Origin: Trebonia kvetii
GTDB lineage: Bacteria > Actinomycetota > Actinomycetes > Streptosporangiales > Streptosporangiaceae
Assembly (NCBI RefSeq): GCF_007827045.1
Contig: NZ_RPFW01000010.1
Coordinates: 146,261 to 210,260, forward strand
Reading direction: 5' to 3'
DNA length: 64,000 bases
The translations under genes and the position numbers were made by a program. Positions 26,575-33,697 of this stretch are shown in pieces (positions within the stretch are counted from its first letter, which is position 1; each line of letters starts with the position of its first letter). The notes under the pieces are model-generated. The model saw only the letters and a program-made list of their open reading frames with translations. It did not search any database and was not told the origin of the DNA.

Positions 26575-29079
26575 CTAGCTGTCCTCGCCCGGCGTGAGCA
26601 GCTCATAGGCGGGATTGATCATCACGGGCTGGCCGCCGCGGATGCCCGCGGAGCCGGTGAGCCTGAGCCGGGCGCCGCAGATCACGCCCGGGATGTGCGA
26701 CCGGCCGTAGAACATCGCGGTGAGGTTGCCCGTCGAGTCGTTGATCTCGACGGCGAGCACCGAGTTCCGCTCGACCGGGCGGATCTCCATGACCCGGACC
26801 TTGCCCTCCACCGTGACCTTGCCGCCGGAGACGGTGCCGATGGCGACGACACCCTTCGTGGGCGCGACGCGCTTCCTCGGCAGGCTGTGCGCCGCGGCGA
26901 CGTCGGACTCGCGGGCGAGTTCCTGAGCGGTCGCCGCCATGCCCTCCCGTCCGCCCCTGTCCGTCCTGAGTTCCTCAGGCTCGGCGGGCTTGCCCGCTCT
27001 CGCCGCGGCCGCCGCGGCCTTGGCGGCAGCCTGGCGCGCCTGGAGCACCGCCACCCGGCCCGGCACGTCGTAGGGCACGATCGTGGCGGCCGACCGCGGT
27101 ATGCGGCTGACGGCGGCGGCGATCTTGTCACCGGTGCGGTCATGCAGCAGGCGGCCGAGCAGCGGCGAGTAGCTGCGCCGCGGCAGGATCACCGTGACGT
27201 GCGTGCCCGGGTCGGCGACCTCGCGCTCGGCCAGGTCGATGGCGGCCTTGGTGAGCCGCCTGTCGGGGCAGTCGATGAAGTCGAGCGCCACGCCCCTGTC
27301 CGCCCTTGTCCACTTCTCCCGCAGCTTCTCCGCGCGCAGGCTGTCGATCACGAAGTGCACCGCGCGGACCTGGGTGGGCCGCAGCGACCTGGCATAGCGG
27401 AGCGCGGCGAGCGTGGCCAGGTCGAAGTCGTCGACGAAGACGTAGACGACCCGGCGGGTGTAGTGCGGTGGTGGCGGCGGCTGCTCGCCGCTGACCGTCT
27501 CGAGCACCTCGGTCTCTGCCCGGTACTCGGCATTCAGCCTGATCAGGGCGGGAACGAAGATCGCGAACAGCACGAGCACGACCCAGGCGCCCTCGGTGAA
27601 CTTCACGATCGCGAAGATCGCGACGACGATCGCCGACAGCGTGCCCGCCGCGAAGTTGATCCAGAACTTGTGCCGCCAGCCCAGTTCGCGGCGCGTGTGA
27701 TGGTACTTGGCCATGCCGAAGCCGGCCATCGTGAACGCGGTGAACACGCCGATCGCGTACAGCGGCACCAGGCTGTTGACGTCCGCGTCCTTGATGACGA
27801 GCAGCGCGACCGAGGTGACCGCGAGCAGGATGATCGCGTTGGAGAACACCAGCCGGTGCCCGCGCTTGAGCAGCCAGCGGGGCAGGAACGAGTCGCCCGC
27901 CACGTAGCTGGTCAGGAACGGGAAGCCGTTGAAGCTCGTGTTGCCGCCTGTGTAGAGGATCAGCATGGTCGCGAGCTGGACGAGCAGGAACAGCGTGTGA
28001 CCGAGGACCGTCGGGCCGAAGACGATCTGGGCTTCCTGGGCGAGCAGTGTCGGGTAACCGGCGGTTCGCGGGGTGGCGTGGGTGATGTGCGCGAGCCAGC
28101 CGATGCCCGCCACGAGCACGCCGAGGATGATGCCCTCGGCGACGAGTACCTTGCGGGCGTTCCTGCCCTCCGGCGGGCGGAACGCGCCCACGGCGTCGCT
28201 GACGGCCTCGATGCCGGTCAGCGACGCGCCGCCGTTGGCGAAGGCGCGCAGCAGCGTGAAGATCATCACGCCGGTAACGAGTCCCTCGGTGCCCGGGCCG
28301 ATCGTGTAGGTGCCGTGCAGCGTGGTCGGGTCGAGGGGGTGCAGGTTCCCTATGACCTCGCGGATCAGGCCGACCACGATCATCAGGATGACCGCGCCGG
28401 AGAACAGGTAGGTCGGCACCGCGAACGCCTTGCCTGCCTCCTTGATGCCGCGCAGGTTGCCGTAGCACATGAGCAGCACGACGCCGACGCAGATCTCCAC
28501 CTTGTACGGGCCGATGGCGGGGATCGCGGACGCCACGGCGGCGGTCCCCGCCGCGATCTGCACCGCGACGGTGACCACGTAGTCGATCAGCAGCGCCACC
28601 GCGCAGATCTGCGCGATGCGCGGGCCGAAGTTCTCCCGCGCCACGACGTAGGAGCCGCCCGGCCTGATGTAGACCATGACGACCTCGCGGTAGGAGAGCA
28701 CCACGAGCGTCATCACCAGCAGGATGACCAGCGTCAACGGGAGGATCAGCGTGAAGGCGGCAAGGCCGGCGATCGGCAGCAGTGCGATGAGGATTTCCTC
28801 GGTGCCGTACGCCGACGAGGAGATGCCGTCCGGCGACAGCACGCCAAGCCCGAGCGGGTTCGACAGCCGCTGCTCGCCGAGCTGCTCGTTAACGAGCGGC
28901 GGACCAAGCAGGTGCGTCTTCGCCGTGTACCACAGGGAATCCGGCTGACGGGCGTGCTCCTTAGTGAGCTGGCCGCCACCCTGACCCCCGCTCCCGTCGA
29001 GCGCTCCCGCGGCCTTGGGCATAGCCACCATCTGCCTCTTTCTCCGTGAAACATACCGGTGACTTCTTACCATGCTCAT
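26575..29079 (-). CDS. KimA-like APC/KUP-family potassium transporter with C-terminal OB-fold-like domain (copy 2)
   Basis: An 834-residue paralogue of the 21927-24380 product, with the same order: basic N-terminus, LLGPPLVNEQLGEQRLS, SSSAYGTEEIL, about 12 membrane helices, a cytoplasmic domain (VDDFDLATLAALRYARSL), an Ala-rich linker (KAAAAAARAGK) and a terminal OB-fold-like segment (KVTVEGKVRVMEIRPV, NLTAMFYGRSHIPG, VMINPAYELL). The N-terminus is longer, and starts at the second or third ATG (MVAMPKAAG) are possible. The two copies are the closest relatives in the window and flank a regulatory cluster in opposite orientation. Potassium uptake is inferred. Confidence 0.8.
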   Translation of the reverse strand: MSMVRSHRYVSRRKRQMVAMPKAAGALDGSGGQGGGQLTKEHARQPDSLWYTAKTHLLGPPLVNEQLGEQRLSNPLGLGVLSPDGISSSAYGTEEILIALLPIAGLAAFTLILPLTLVILLVMTLVVLSYREVVMVYIRPGGSYVVARENFGPRIAQICAVALLIDYVVTVAVQIAAGTAAVASAIPAIGPYKVEICVGVVLLMCYGNLRGIKEAGKAFAVPTYLFSGAVILMIVVGLIREVIGNLHPLDPTTLHGTYTIGPGTEGLVTGVMIFTLLRAFANGGASLTGIEAVSDAVGAFRPPEGRNARKVLVAEGIILGVLVAGIGWLAHITHATPRTAGYPTLLAQEAQIVFGPTVLGHTLFLLVQLATMLILYTGGNTSFNGFPFLTSYVAGDSFLPRWLLKRGHRLVFSNAIILLAVTSVALLVIKDADVNSLVPLYAIGVFTAFTMAGFGMAKYHHTRRELGWRHKFWINFAAGTLSAIVVAIFAIVKFTEGAWVVLVLFAIFVPALIRLNAEYRAETEVLETVSGEQPPPPPHYTRRVVYVFVDDFDLATLAALRYARSLRPTQVRAVHFVIDSLRAEKLREKWTRADRGVALDFIDCPDRRLTKAAIDLAEREVADPGTHVTVILPRRSYSPLLGRLLHDRTGDKIAAAVSRIPRSAATIVPYDVPGRVAVLQARQAAAKAAAAAARAGKPAEPEELRTDRGGREGMAATAQELARESDVAAAHSLPRKRVAPTKGVVAIGTVSGGKVTVEGKVRVMEIRPVERNSVLAVEINDSTGNLTAMFYGRSHIPGVICGARLRLTGSAGIRGGQPVMINPAYELLTPGEDS

Positions 29080-29202
29080 CGATGTAAGAAGAACGACCCG
29101 TGACGGGATACCCCATCGCTGCCACGTTCATCCACAGATGTCCCGGTGATGACAAACGATGTCTTGCGTCTTCGGACGGGGACGGGCAGGCCAGAACGAA
29201 AA

Positions 29203-29230
29203 ACGGCCAGCCTCGGGTGAGGCTGGCCGT
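29203..29230 (-). terminator. rho-independent terminator, 12-bp stem, T-run on minus strand
   Basis: ACGGCCAGCCTC and GAGGCTGGCCGT are exact complements around GGGT. On the minus strand the stem is followed by TTTTTCG. It lies 17 bp after the stop of the extended DUF6114 frame (29247), so it ends the DUF6230-DUF6114 minus-strand transcript. Confidence 0.85.
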
Positions 29231-29246
29231 CACAGCTGAGACTTAC

Positions 29247-30110
29247 CTATGGAACGTGAGGTGGCTCGGCACGTGACTGGTACTGGCCCGGTTCCCGGAC
29301 CCGCGGAAGCGGCGCGGGCGCCGCTTCCTGCTTGTCTTCGTGCTCGCGGTCGCTGTCGCGTGGGTACTGGCCGGGACACAGAACTCCCGCGAAGTCGGCG
29401 ACGATGTCGCCGACGGCCAGGTCAAGCTGCTCACGGCGACGCCGCACGAGGAGAAGGCGACTGGCACCAATCACCGCATTCCGGACGACACCACCGAGAC
29501 CACTCAGGTGAAAGAGCTGCTGGAGCCGGTGAACCCTGACAACGCGGTCGTTACCGCCGGCGCCCAGCTGAAGACCGCGGGATACATCGTCGTCAACACG
29601 GACGACGGGAACCGCGACTCGGACTATCCGTACGTCGGAGGACGACAGGATCCGCTGCTTACCGCGGACCCGCCTACCAGGAGACCCATGCTTGGCATCC
29701 GTCGTCCACGCGAACGCCAGCGCGCCGCCTACCATACCGAGCAGCATGCCGACGAAGAAACCACCGAGATTGGAAGTGGTCCATGACCATAGGGCCAGAA
29801 AGATCGCAATGAGCGAATAGATAATCCGGTCGATGGGATTGAGCCACAGCAGCACTCCCATGAGAAGCAGGTGTGCCGGAATCAGGTAGCCGGCCAGACC
29901 CTGGATCCCGATGTGAGGGACAGCCGAAATCAAATCTTGCTCGGACAGTAGCATCTCGCTTGCGCCGATCATAACGAGAAGCCCGCCCCAGAACGGACGG
30001 CTTCTCCGCCAGATCCAGAACAAATGCCGTGCCATCATGAGTGATTCGCCCGGCGACCGAGTCGGCCTCTGTTTAGATCGGCCGCTGCCAGAGCCGGGCA
30101 CTGGGATCAT
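29247..30110 (-). CDS. DUF6114 membrane protein (copy 1) with extended C-terminus
   Basis: The ATG at 30110 lies 2 bp after the DUF6230 stop. The conserved part (about 29700-30060) has a basic start (RHLFWIWRRSRPFWGG) and four membrane helices ending in TTSNLGGFFVGMLLG and VGGALAFAW, the DUF6114 pattern. The frame then stays open for about 150 more codons to 29247, a tail rich in Val/Arg/Asp that looks like antisense of a coding plus-strand frame. Usual family members are shorter. A terminator just past 29247 supports transcription through the tail. DUF6230/DUF6114 pairs are frequent in Streptomyces; function unknown. Confidence 0.65.
   Translation of the reverse strand: MIPVPGSGSGRSKQRPTRSPGESLMMARHLFWIWRRSRPFWGGLLVMIGASEMLLSEQDLISAVPHIGIQGLAGYLIPAHLLLMGVLLWLNPIDRIIYSLIAIFLALWSWTTSNLGGFFVGMLLGMVGGALAFAWTTDAKHGSPGRRVRGKQRILSSSDVRIVRVAVPVVRVDDDVSRGLQLGAGGNDRVVRVHRLQQLFHLSGLGGVVRNAVIGASRLLLVRRRREQLDLAVGDIVADFAGVLCPGQYPRDSDREHEDKQEAAPAPLPRVREPGQYQSRAEPPHVP
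29340..29786 (+). CDS. possible single-helix membrane protein, truncated or degraded
   Basis: From about 29290 to 29650 the plus strand shows strong G/C third-position bias and a varied, protein-like composition: a basic stretch (RKRRGRR, before the nominal GTG start), a membrane helix (FLLVFVLAVAVAWVLAG) and an acidic extracellular-type segment (VGDDVADGQVK, ETTQVKELLEP, GYIVVNTDDGN). The frame is closed upstream by a TGA, so no good start exists for the basic stretch, and beyond 29660 it becomes antisense to DUF6114. This looks like a gene that lost both ends. No family was recognised. GTG 29340 is only a placeholder start. Confidence 0.3.
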   Translation: MLAVAVAWVLAGTQNSREVGDDVADGQVKLLTATPHEEKATGTNHRIPDDTTETTQVKELLEPVNPDNAVVTAGAQLKTAGYIVVNTDDGNRDSDYPYVGGRQDPLLTADPPTRRPMLGIRRPRERQRAAYHTEQHADEETTEIGSGP

Positions 30111-30112
30111 TG

Positions 30113-30727
30113 CTAACATCCGCCGCCAAACCGCAGCTGGAATCCTGGGAGCGTAAAGGAGCTCGCGGTAACGGCGTAGGCGTGCTGGACCAGATCGCTT
30201 ATGGTCACCTGCGTGGCTTTCATGGAGAAACCACCTGCCGGGCCCTGCACGCCCGGCACCATATTGAGTGTGCTGGCGTCCCGACCCAAGGTCAGGTGCT
30301 TGAAGGACGCATTCCCGGAGAAGTGGTCTGCGTCCACGACCAGGTTGGTCGCGACAACGGGGGTGCTGCCATTGCCCGCTGTAATGATCATGGGCACGCC
30401 GAGGATGTCCACGCTCTGGCAAAGGTCACTTATCCTGGCAGACCGCAAAGCGGTGGCAGCAAGGACTATTTGGTTGCTGTGGCCGGGCAAGTCATTGGTA
30501 GCTGAGTGCTGCACCACGCCAAACAGTTCGAAACCCTGTCCCTGCAATTGCTTGGCAGTGACGTTAATAGGCCTGCCGGAGATGCTGATCGACACCGCCA
30601 GCACCGACTGCGCGGTAAGTACCAATAGCATGACCATCAAGGCGGTGGCGGGTACCAGGATGATCGCGAAGCGTCTCCACCGCACTCGTCCGAGCTCAGG
30701 GAGCGACATCTTTTCGACAAACGTCAC
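30113..30727 (-). CDS. DUF6230 family exported protein (copy 1)
   Basis: A 204-residue protein with a basic N-terminus (RVRWRRFAIILVP), one membrane helix or signal anchor (about 22-45, VMLLVLTAQSVLAVSISISG) and an extracytoplasmic beta-rich domain with HTEAT-like small and polar residues, ending in LPGFQLRFGGGC. C-terminal GGGC is shared with copy 2 (GGAC). GTG 30727 follows GGAGG with 6-bp spacing. The family is actinobacterial; some databases label relatives cholesterol esterase, but no catalytic motif is visible. It pairs with the downstream DUF6114 gene. Confidence 0.75.
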   Translation of the reverse strand: MTFVEKMSLPELGRVRWRRFAIILVPATALMVMLLVLTAQSVLAVSISISGRPINVTAKQLQGQGFELFGVVQHSATNDLPGHSNQIVLAATALRSARISDLCQSVDILGVPMIITAGNGSTPVVATNLVVDADHFSGNASFKHLTLGRDASTLNMVPGVQGPAGGFSMKATQVTISDLVQHAYAVTASSFTLPGFQLRFGGGC

Positions 30728-30986
30728 GTTTGCCTCCAGTCTGCGGGAAGGGCACCCGCGCGGGGGGTGAGCCCTCGTTGTTGACGAGCCCGGACGCTAC
30801 ACACCGTCGGTTCGCCGATACAGCGTGCAACCTCGACCGCACGCTAGCCGCAGCTGCCCCTGAACTCAAGGCTAAGCGCAGCGTGTCCCACTTACGTTTG
30901 AGTTGAAACTCCTGTACCACGCACGAGTGCCCTCCGACGCGGATGCTGGAGTTGCGAAGGGCTACTGGCGGGGAACAACAAGTCTT

Positions 30987-31898
30987 GTGGGGTTGGTCTA
31001 TGAGCGAGTTGGGACTGGGCCACCGCTGGTCCTCTTGCACGGCCTCGGCCACCGACGGCAGGCGTGGTACGCGGTTGTCAGCCGACTTGCACCGCAGCGA
31101 GACCTGATACTGGTTGACCTGCCCAGTCATGGCGAGTCTCCGCCCCTGGACACCACCGGGCGCTCGGTGCGCCAGGCGCTCATCGGCGACCTGCTCGACC
31201 TGCTCGACGAGCTTGGCCTGGACTATCCGCACCTGGCCGGGAACTCGTTGGGCGGCTGGCTGGCCCTCGAAGCGGCCGCCAGCGGCCGTGCGGCCAGCGT
31301 GACCGCGTTCTCGCCGGCCGGGTTCTGGCGGACATCCCGCCAGTTCTCGTACGCACGGGCGGCCTTGCGGACCATGCACATACTCGGCCGGGTGGGCCGG
31401 CCGCTCGGCCCGGCGTTGTCCAGGAAGACGGCTGGCAGGGCGCTCATTTACGCAGTCATCGTGAGCAGGCCATCTCGGGTAAGTCCAGTGCAAGCAGCGG
31501 GAGACATGGCAGCTTTCCTGGCAGCCAGAAAGGCGGCAGATAGCATCCTGTCGGCAGCAACTCCATTTACTGACTTCATTCCGGCAAACGTTCCTGTGAC
31601 CATTGCCTGGGGGACCAGAGACCGCCTGCTGTCGCCGCGCCAGGCGCTGGTGGCAAAGGAACGGCTGCCGGCCGCTCGACTGGCCCTACTGCCGGGCTGC
31701 GGGCACGTGCCGATGACCGACGACCCACACCTGGTGGCCGACATCCTGCTACGTGGCAGCCGGGCGGAGTCCGGGCTGGTGGGCCACCTGGGCGACGGCT
31801 TACCAGTTGGAGTCAGAACCGCCCTGCCCCGCTGGGGCGCCCGCCCACCTGTTAGGCCTCGCGGCACGGGAACGCCACTGGATTATTTCGGGCGATAA
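30987..31898 (+). CDS. alpha/beta hydrolase
   Basis: A roughly 303-residue alpha/beta hydrolase. Visible are the oxyanion LLHGLGHRRQAW, the nucleophile Ser in LAGNSLGG, the acid Asp in AWGTRDRLL and the catalytic His in GCGHVPM. The C-terminal 40 residues after DILLRGSR are Pro/Arg-rich and not family-like. GTG 30987 sits just before the conserved start LVYERVGTG; a TTG at 30903 would add 28 residues and neither has a strong ribosome site. It lies between two head-to-head DUF6230/DUF6114 pairs, so a shared role is possible. Substrate unknown. Confidence 0.75.
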   Translation: MGLVYERVGTGPPLVLLHGLGHRRQAWYAVVSRLAPQRDLILVDLPSHGESPPLDTTGRSVRQALIGDLLDLLDELGLDYPHLAGNSLGGWLALEAAASGRAASVTAFSPAGFWRTSRQFSYARAALRTMHILGRVGRPLGPALSRKTAGRALIYAVIVSRPSRVSPVQAAGDMAAFLAARKAADSILSAATPFTDFIPANVPVTIAWGTRDRLLSPRQALVAKERLPAARLALLPGCGHVPMTDDPHLVADILLRGSRAESGLVGHLGDGLPVGVRTALPRWGARPPVRPRGTGTPLDYFGR

Positions 31899-31946
31899 CT
31901 CGCCACGTTCCATCACTGCCCGTGCGAATGACCTTGCACGGTGTAA

Positions 31947-31961
31947 CATCCGCTACGGATG
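31947..31961. promoter_or_regulatory. palindrome CATCCG-CTA-CGGATG upstream of DUF6230 copy 2
   Basis: Perfect 6-bp arms around CTA, 48 bp before the ATG. TTGCAC lies just upstream at 31934-31939. A regulator site overlapping the promoter is possible but unproven. Confidence 0.35.
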
Positions 31962-32008
31962 CGAACCCCGTTGCGTCGGCCGCAGATCCCGCGATTGGAG
32001 GAAGTAGC

Positions 32009-32620
32009 ATGGCCTCGTCCATGGAGACGGGCCCCCAAGAAGGGCGCGTTCGCTGGCGCAGGTTCGCTGCCGCCTTCGTGCCCGCGATCCTGGCGGCCGC
32101 CGTGCTTGTGCTGCTGACCGCCCGGAGTGTGCTGGCCGTCTCGTTCAACATCTCGGGCACGCCGTTCGTGGTCACGGCCAGCCATCTCGACGGTCACGGG
32201 TTTGAACAATTCGGAACCGTCGATACGTCGGTCCTGAATAATCTGCCGGGAAATACCAATCAGGTAATCCTGACCGCCAACGCGATCCGGTCCGCCACCA
32301 TCAGCCATCTATGCCTGAGCGTGACGGTCGGCGGGCTCTCGATGGTCATAACGGCCGGCACTGGCGGTACGCCAGTGACTGCCTCGAACCTGGTGGTGGA
32401 TGCCGACCAGTTTTCTGGAGAAGCCTCGTTTACCCAGATCAATATCGGGCGGGATCCGAGCACACTCAACCAAGTCCCCGGAGTTACCGGACAACCGGGT
32501 GGATATGCCCTGCAAGCCGCAACGGTCGAAATCGAGAACTTGCGCCAGCACGCGTACGCCACCACGGCCGGCTCGTTCACGCTGCCGGGGTTCAGGCTCC
32601 ACTTCGGCGGTGCTTGTTAG
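32009..32620 (+). CDS. DUF6230 family exported protein (copy 2)
   Basis: A 203-residue paralogue of the 30113-30727 product. The N-terminus has the same RVRWRRF motif, followed by a helix (about 22-43) and the beta-rich domain with conserved landmarks: FNISGTPFVVTA, NLVVDADQFSG, GRDPSTLN, VPGVTG and LPGFRLHFGGAC. ATG 32009 follows GGAGGAAG at 31997-32004; the frame is open upstream without conserved sequence. The DUF6114 gene starts 3 bp later. The protein is probably anchored or secreted with its domain outside the membrane. Confidence 0.78.
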   Translation: MASSMETGPQEGRVRWRRFAAAFVPAILAAAVLVLLTARSVLAVSFNISGTPFVVTASHLDGHGFEQFGTVDTSVLNNLPGNTNQVILTANAIRSATISHLCLSVTVGGLSMVITAGTGGTPVTASNLVVDADQFSGEASFTQINIGRDPSTLNQVPGVTGQPGGYALQAATVEIENLRQHAYATTAGSFTLPGFRLHFGGAC

Positions 32621-32622
32621 CC

Positions 32623-33081
32623 GTGGCCGCATACGGTAAAGACGCCGACACCGGGCCAGACGGAGAGCTCGCCGCGACAGCCGCCCCGGCGGTGAGGCGG
32701 GCATTGCCTAACTGGAGAGCGTGGCGGCGAGCCAGGCCGTTCTGGGGCGGGTTGTTCGTTGTGCTCGGCGGCGGAGAGATACTGTTGTCCGAGCTGGCCT
32801 CGCTCCCCCTCGTTATTCACATCGGGCTCCACGGGTTCGCCAGTTACGTTGTCCCGTTGCTGCTGCTAATCTGCGGGCTGCTGTTGTGGTTTCATCTGCC
32901 TCTGCGAACGTTCTACTCGGTTCTTGCAATACTGCTGGCTCTGGGCTCGTGGATCACGTCCAACCTCGGCGGTTTCTTCGCAGGGATGCTGCTCGGCCTG
33001 ATCGGCGGCTCGCTTGCCTTCGCCTGGGTCAGCGGCGGTGACCGCAGAACCGGAACGCGTCCCGGCGGGGGGCGAGGGTAA
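32623..33081 (+). CDS. DUF6114 membrane protein (copy 2)
   Basis: A 152-residue protein with GTG start 2 bp after the DUF6230 stop. After a polar N-terminus comes WRAWRRARPFWGGLFVVLGG and four membrane helices ending in TSNLGGFFAGMLLG and IGGSLAFAW, closely matching copy 1. This length is typical for the family, which supports the view that copy 1 carries an abnormal tail. The gene ends beside an istB remnant and tRNA-Ser. Function unknown; the tight pairing with DUF6230 in both copies suggests a two-component membrane complex. Confidence 0.78.
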   Translation: MAAYGKDADTGPDGELAATAAPAVRRALPNWRAWRRARPFWGGLFVVLGGGEILLSELASLPLVIHIGLHGFASYVVPLLLLICGLLLWFHLPLRTFYSVLAILLALGSWITSNLGGFFAGMLLGLIGGSLAFAWVSGGDRRTGTRPGGGRG

Positions 33082-33128
33082 GGAGCCGCCAGAGGGTCTG
33101 GATCTGATGCTCGGCGAGCCGCCGGTTG

Positions 33129-33200
33129 AAGCTCGTAGAGGTCGTCGGCCTGGGGTGCGATGAGCTCGCGCATGCCGAAGTCGTCGAGGACTGAGACGAC
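33129..33200 (-). pseudogene. IS21-family istB ATPase remnant
   Basis: About 24 minus-strand codons read VVSVLDDFGMRELI followed by APQADDLYEL, a close match to the Walker B region of IstB helper ATPases as I recall them. Similarity stops abruptly on both sides and no terminal repeats or istA are present. The remnant lies between DUF6114 copy 2 and tRNA-Ser, indicating past transposition at this site. Confidence 0.5.
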
Positions 33201-33201
33201 G

Positions 33202-33244
33202 AAACCCGCGAGCCGACTTCATGAGAAGCCTTGCTCGCGGGTTT
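33202..33244 (-). terminator. terminator of tRNA-Ser
   Basis: AAACCCGCGAGC (33202-33213) pairs perfectly with GCTCGCGGGTTT (33233-33244). It begins 14 bp beyond the tRNA 3' end on the minus strand. The A3/T3-flanked stem resembles the one after tRNA-Pro. Confidence 0.7.
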
Positions 33245-33257
33245 GCGCTGGTGAGGC

Positions 33258-33345
33258 TGGCGGAGGATGAGGGATTTGAACCCTCGAAGCGTTGCCACTT
33301 ACACGCTTTCCAAGCGTGCGCCCTCGGCCACTAGGCGAATCCTCC
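33258..33345 (-). tRNA. tRNA-Ser (anticodon GGA)
   Basis: The acceptor GGAGGAT pairs with ATCCTCC; anticodon arm ACGCT-TGGAAAG-type loop has GGA at 33311-33309; a class II variable arm follows; the T arm is GAGGG-TTCAAAT-CCCTC. Discriminator G and an encoded CCA (33260-33258) are present. It decodes UCC and UCU. Confidence 0.95.
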
Positions 33346-33456
33346 GTCGAGAAGCTTACCGGATCCGGGGAGTCGGTAGGGCCGCCGCTGAACTGAGGCC
33401 GCTCGAGATGGGGTAGTTGGCCCAAGCGCTGCCAGGGGTGACTAGACTTGCAACCC

Positions 33457-33544
33457 GACCCCCCGTGCGGCGTTTACCTCGCCAACCCCCCCAGGGCCGG
33501 AAGGCAGCAAGGGTACGCGAGCTCTGACGGGTGCGCGGGGGGTC
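33457..33544 (+). ncRNA. ffs: signal recognition particle RNA, small bacterial type
   Basis: The hallmark apical core GGGCCGGAAGGCAGCAAGGG lies at about 33494-33513. The outer stem pairs GACCCCCCGTGC with GCGCGGGGGGTC. Location just upstream of dnaX is the conserved actinobacterial position. Ends are taken from the outer stem and may extend by a few bases. Confidence 0.92.
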
Positions 33545-33610
33545 CCTCCCCGAGGCTTGGCATGTTCGGTGGCCTTGGGCCACCTTCCCATAGCTCGCGT
33601 CGGATATCTC

Positions 33611-33654
33611 CCGGGAGGACGACCCCCCGGAACCCCCCGTGCGGCCTACGGCCG
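33611..33654. repeat. dispersed G6/C6 composite element, copy C (reversed)
   Basis: Read on the minus strand: small hairpin CGGCC-GTA-GGCCG, then CACGGGGGG, TTCC, GGGGGGTCGTCCTCCCGG. It lies in the dnaX leader, about 45 bp before the start. Orientation is opposite to the 8 kb and 16.9 kb copies. Confidence 0.65.
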
Positions 33655-33697
33655 TGACGGGCCGGTGTATGGCGGCTTGGTCTGCGAGGATGAGGTC

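Noticed and set aside
26695..29049. 784-codon plus-strand frame opposite the second transporter
   Set aside because: Antisense shadow of a GC-rich gene, rich in Arg, Asp and His.
33537..33550. SRP RNA outer stem as a further G6/C6 element copy
   Set aside because: The G and C tracts there form the conserved SRP RNA stem and lack the TCG-centred core.
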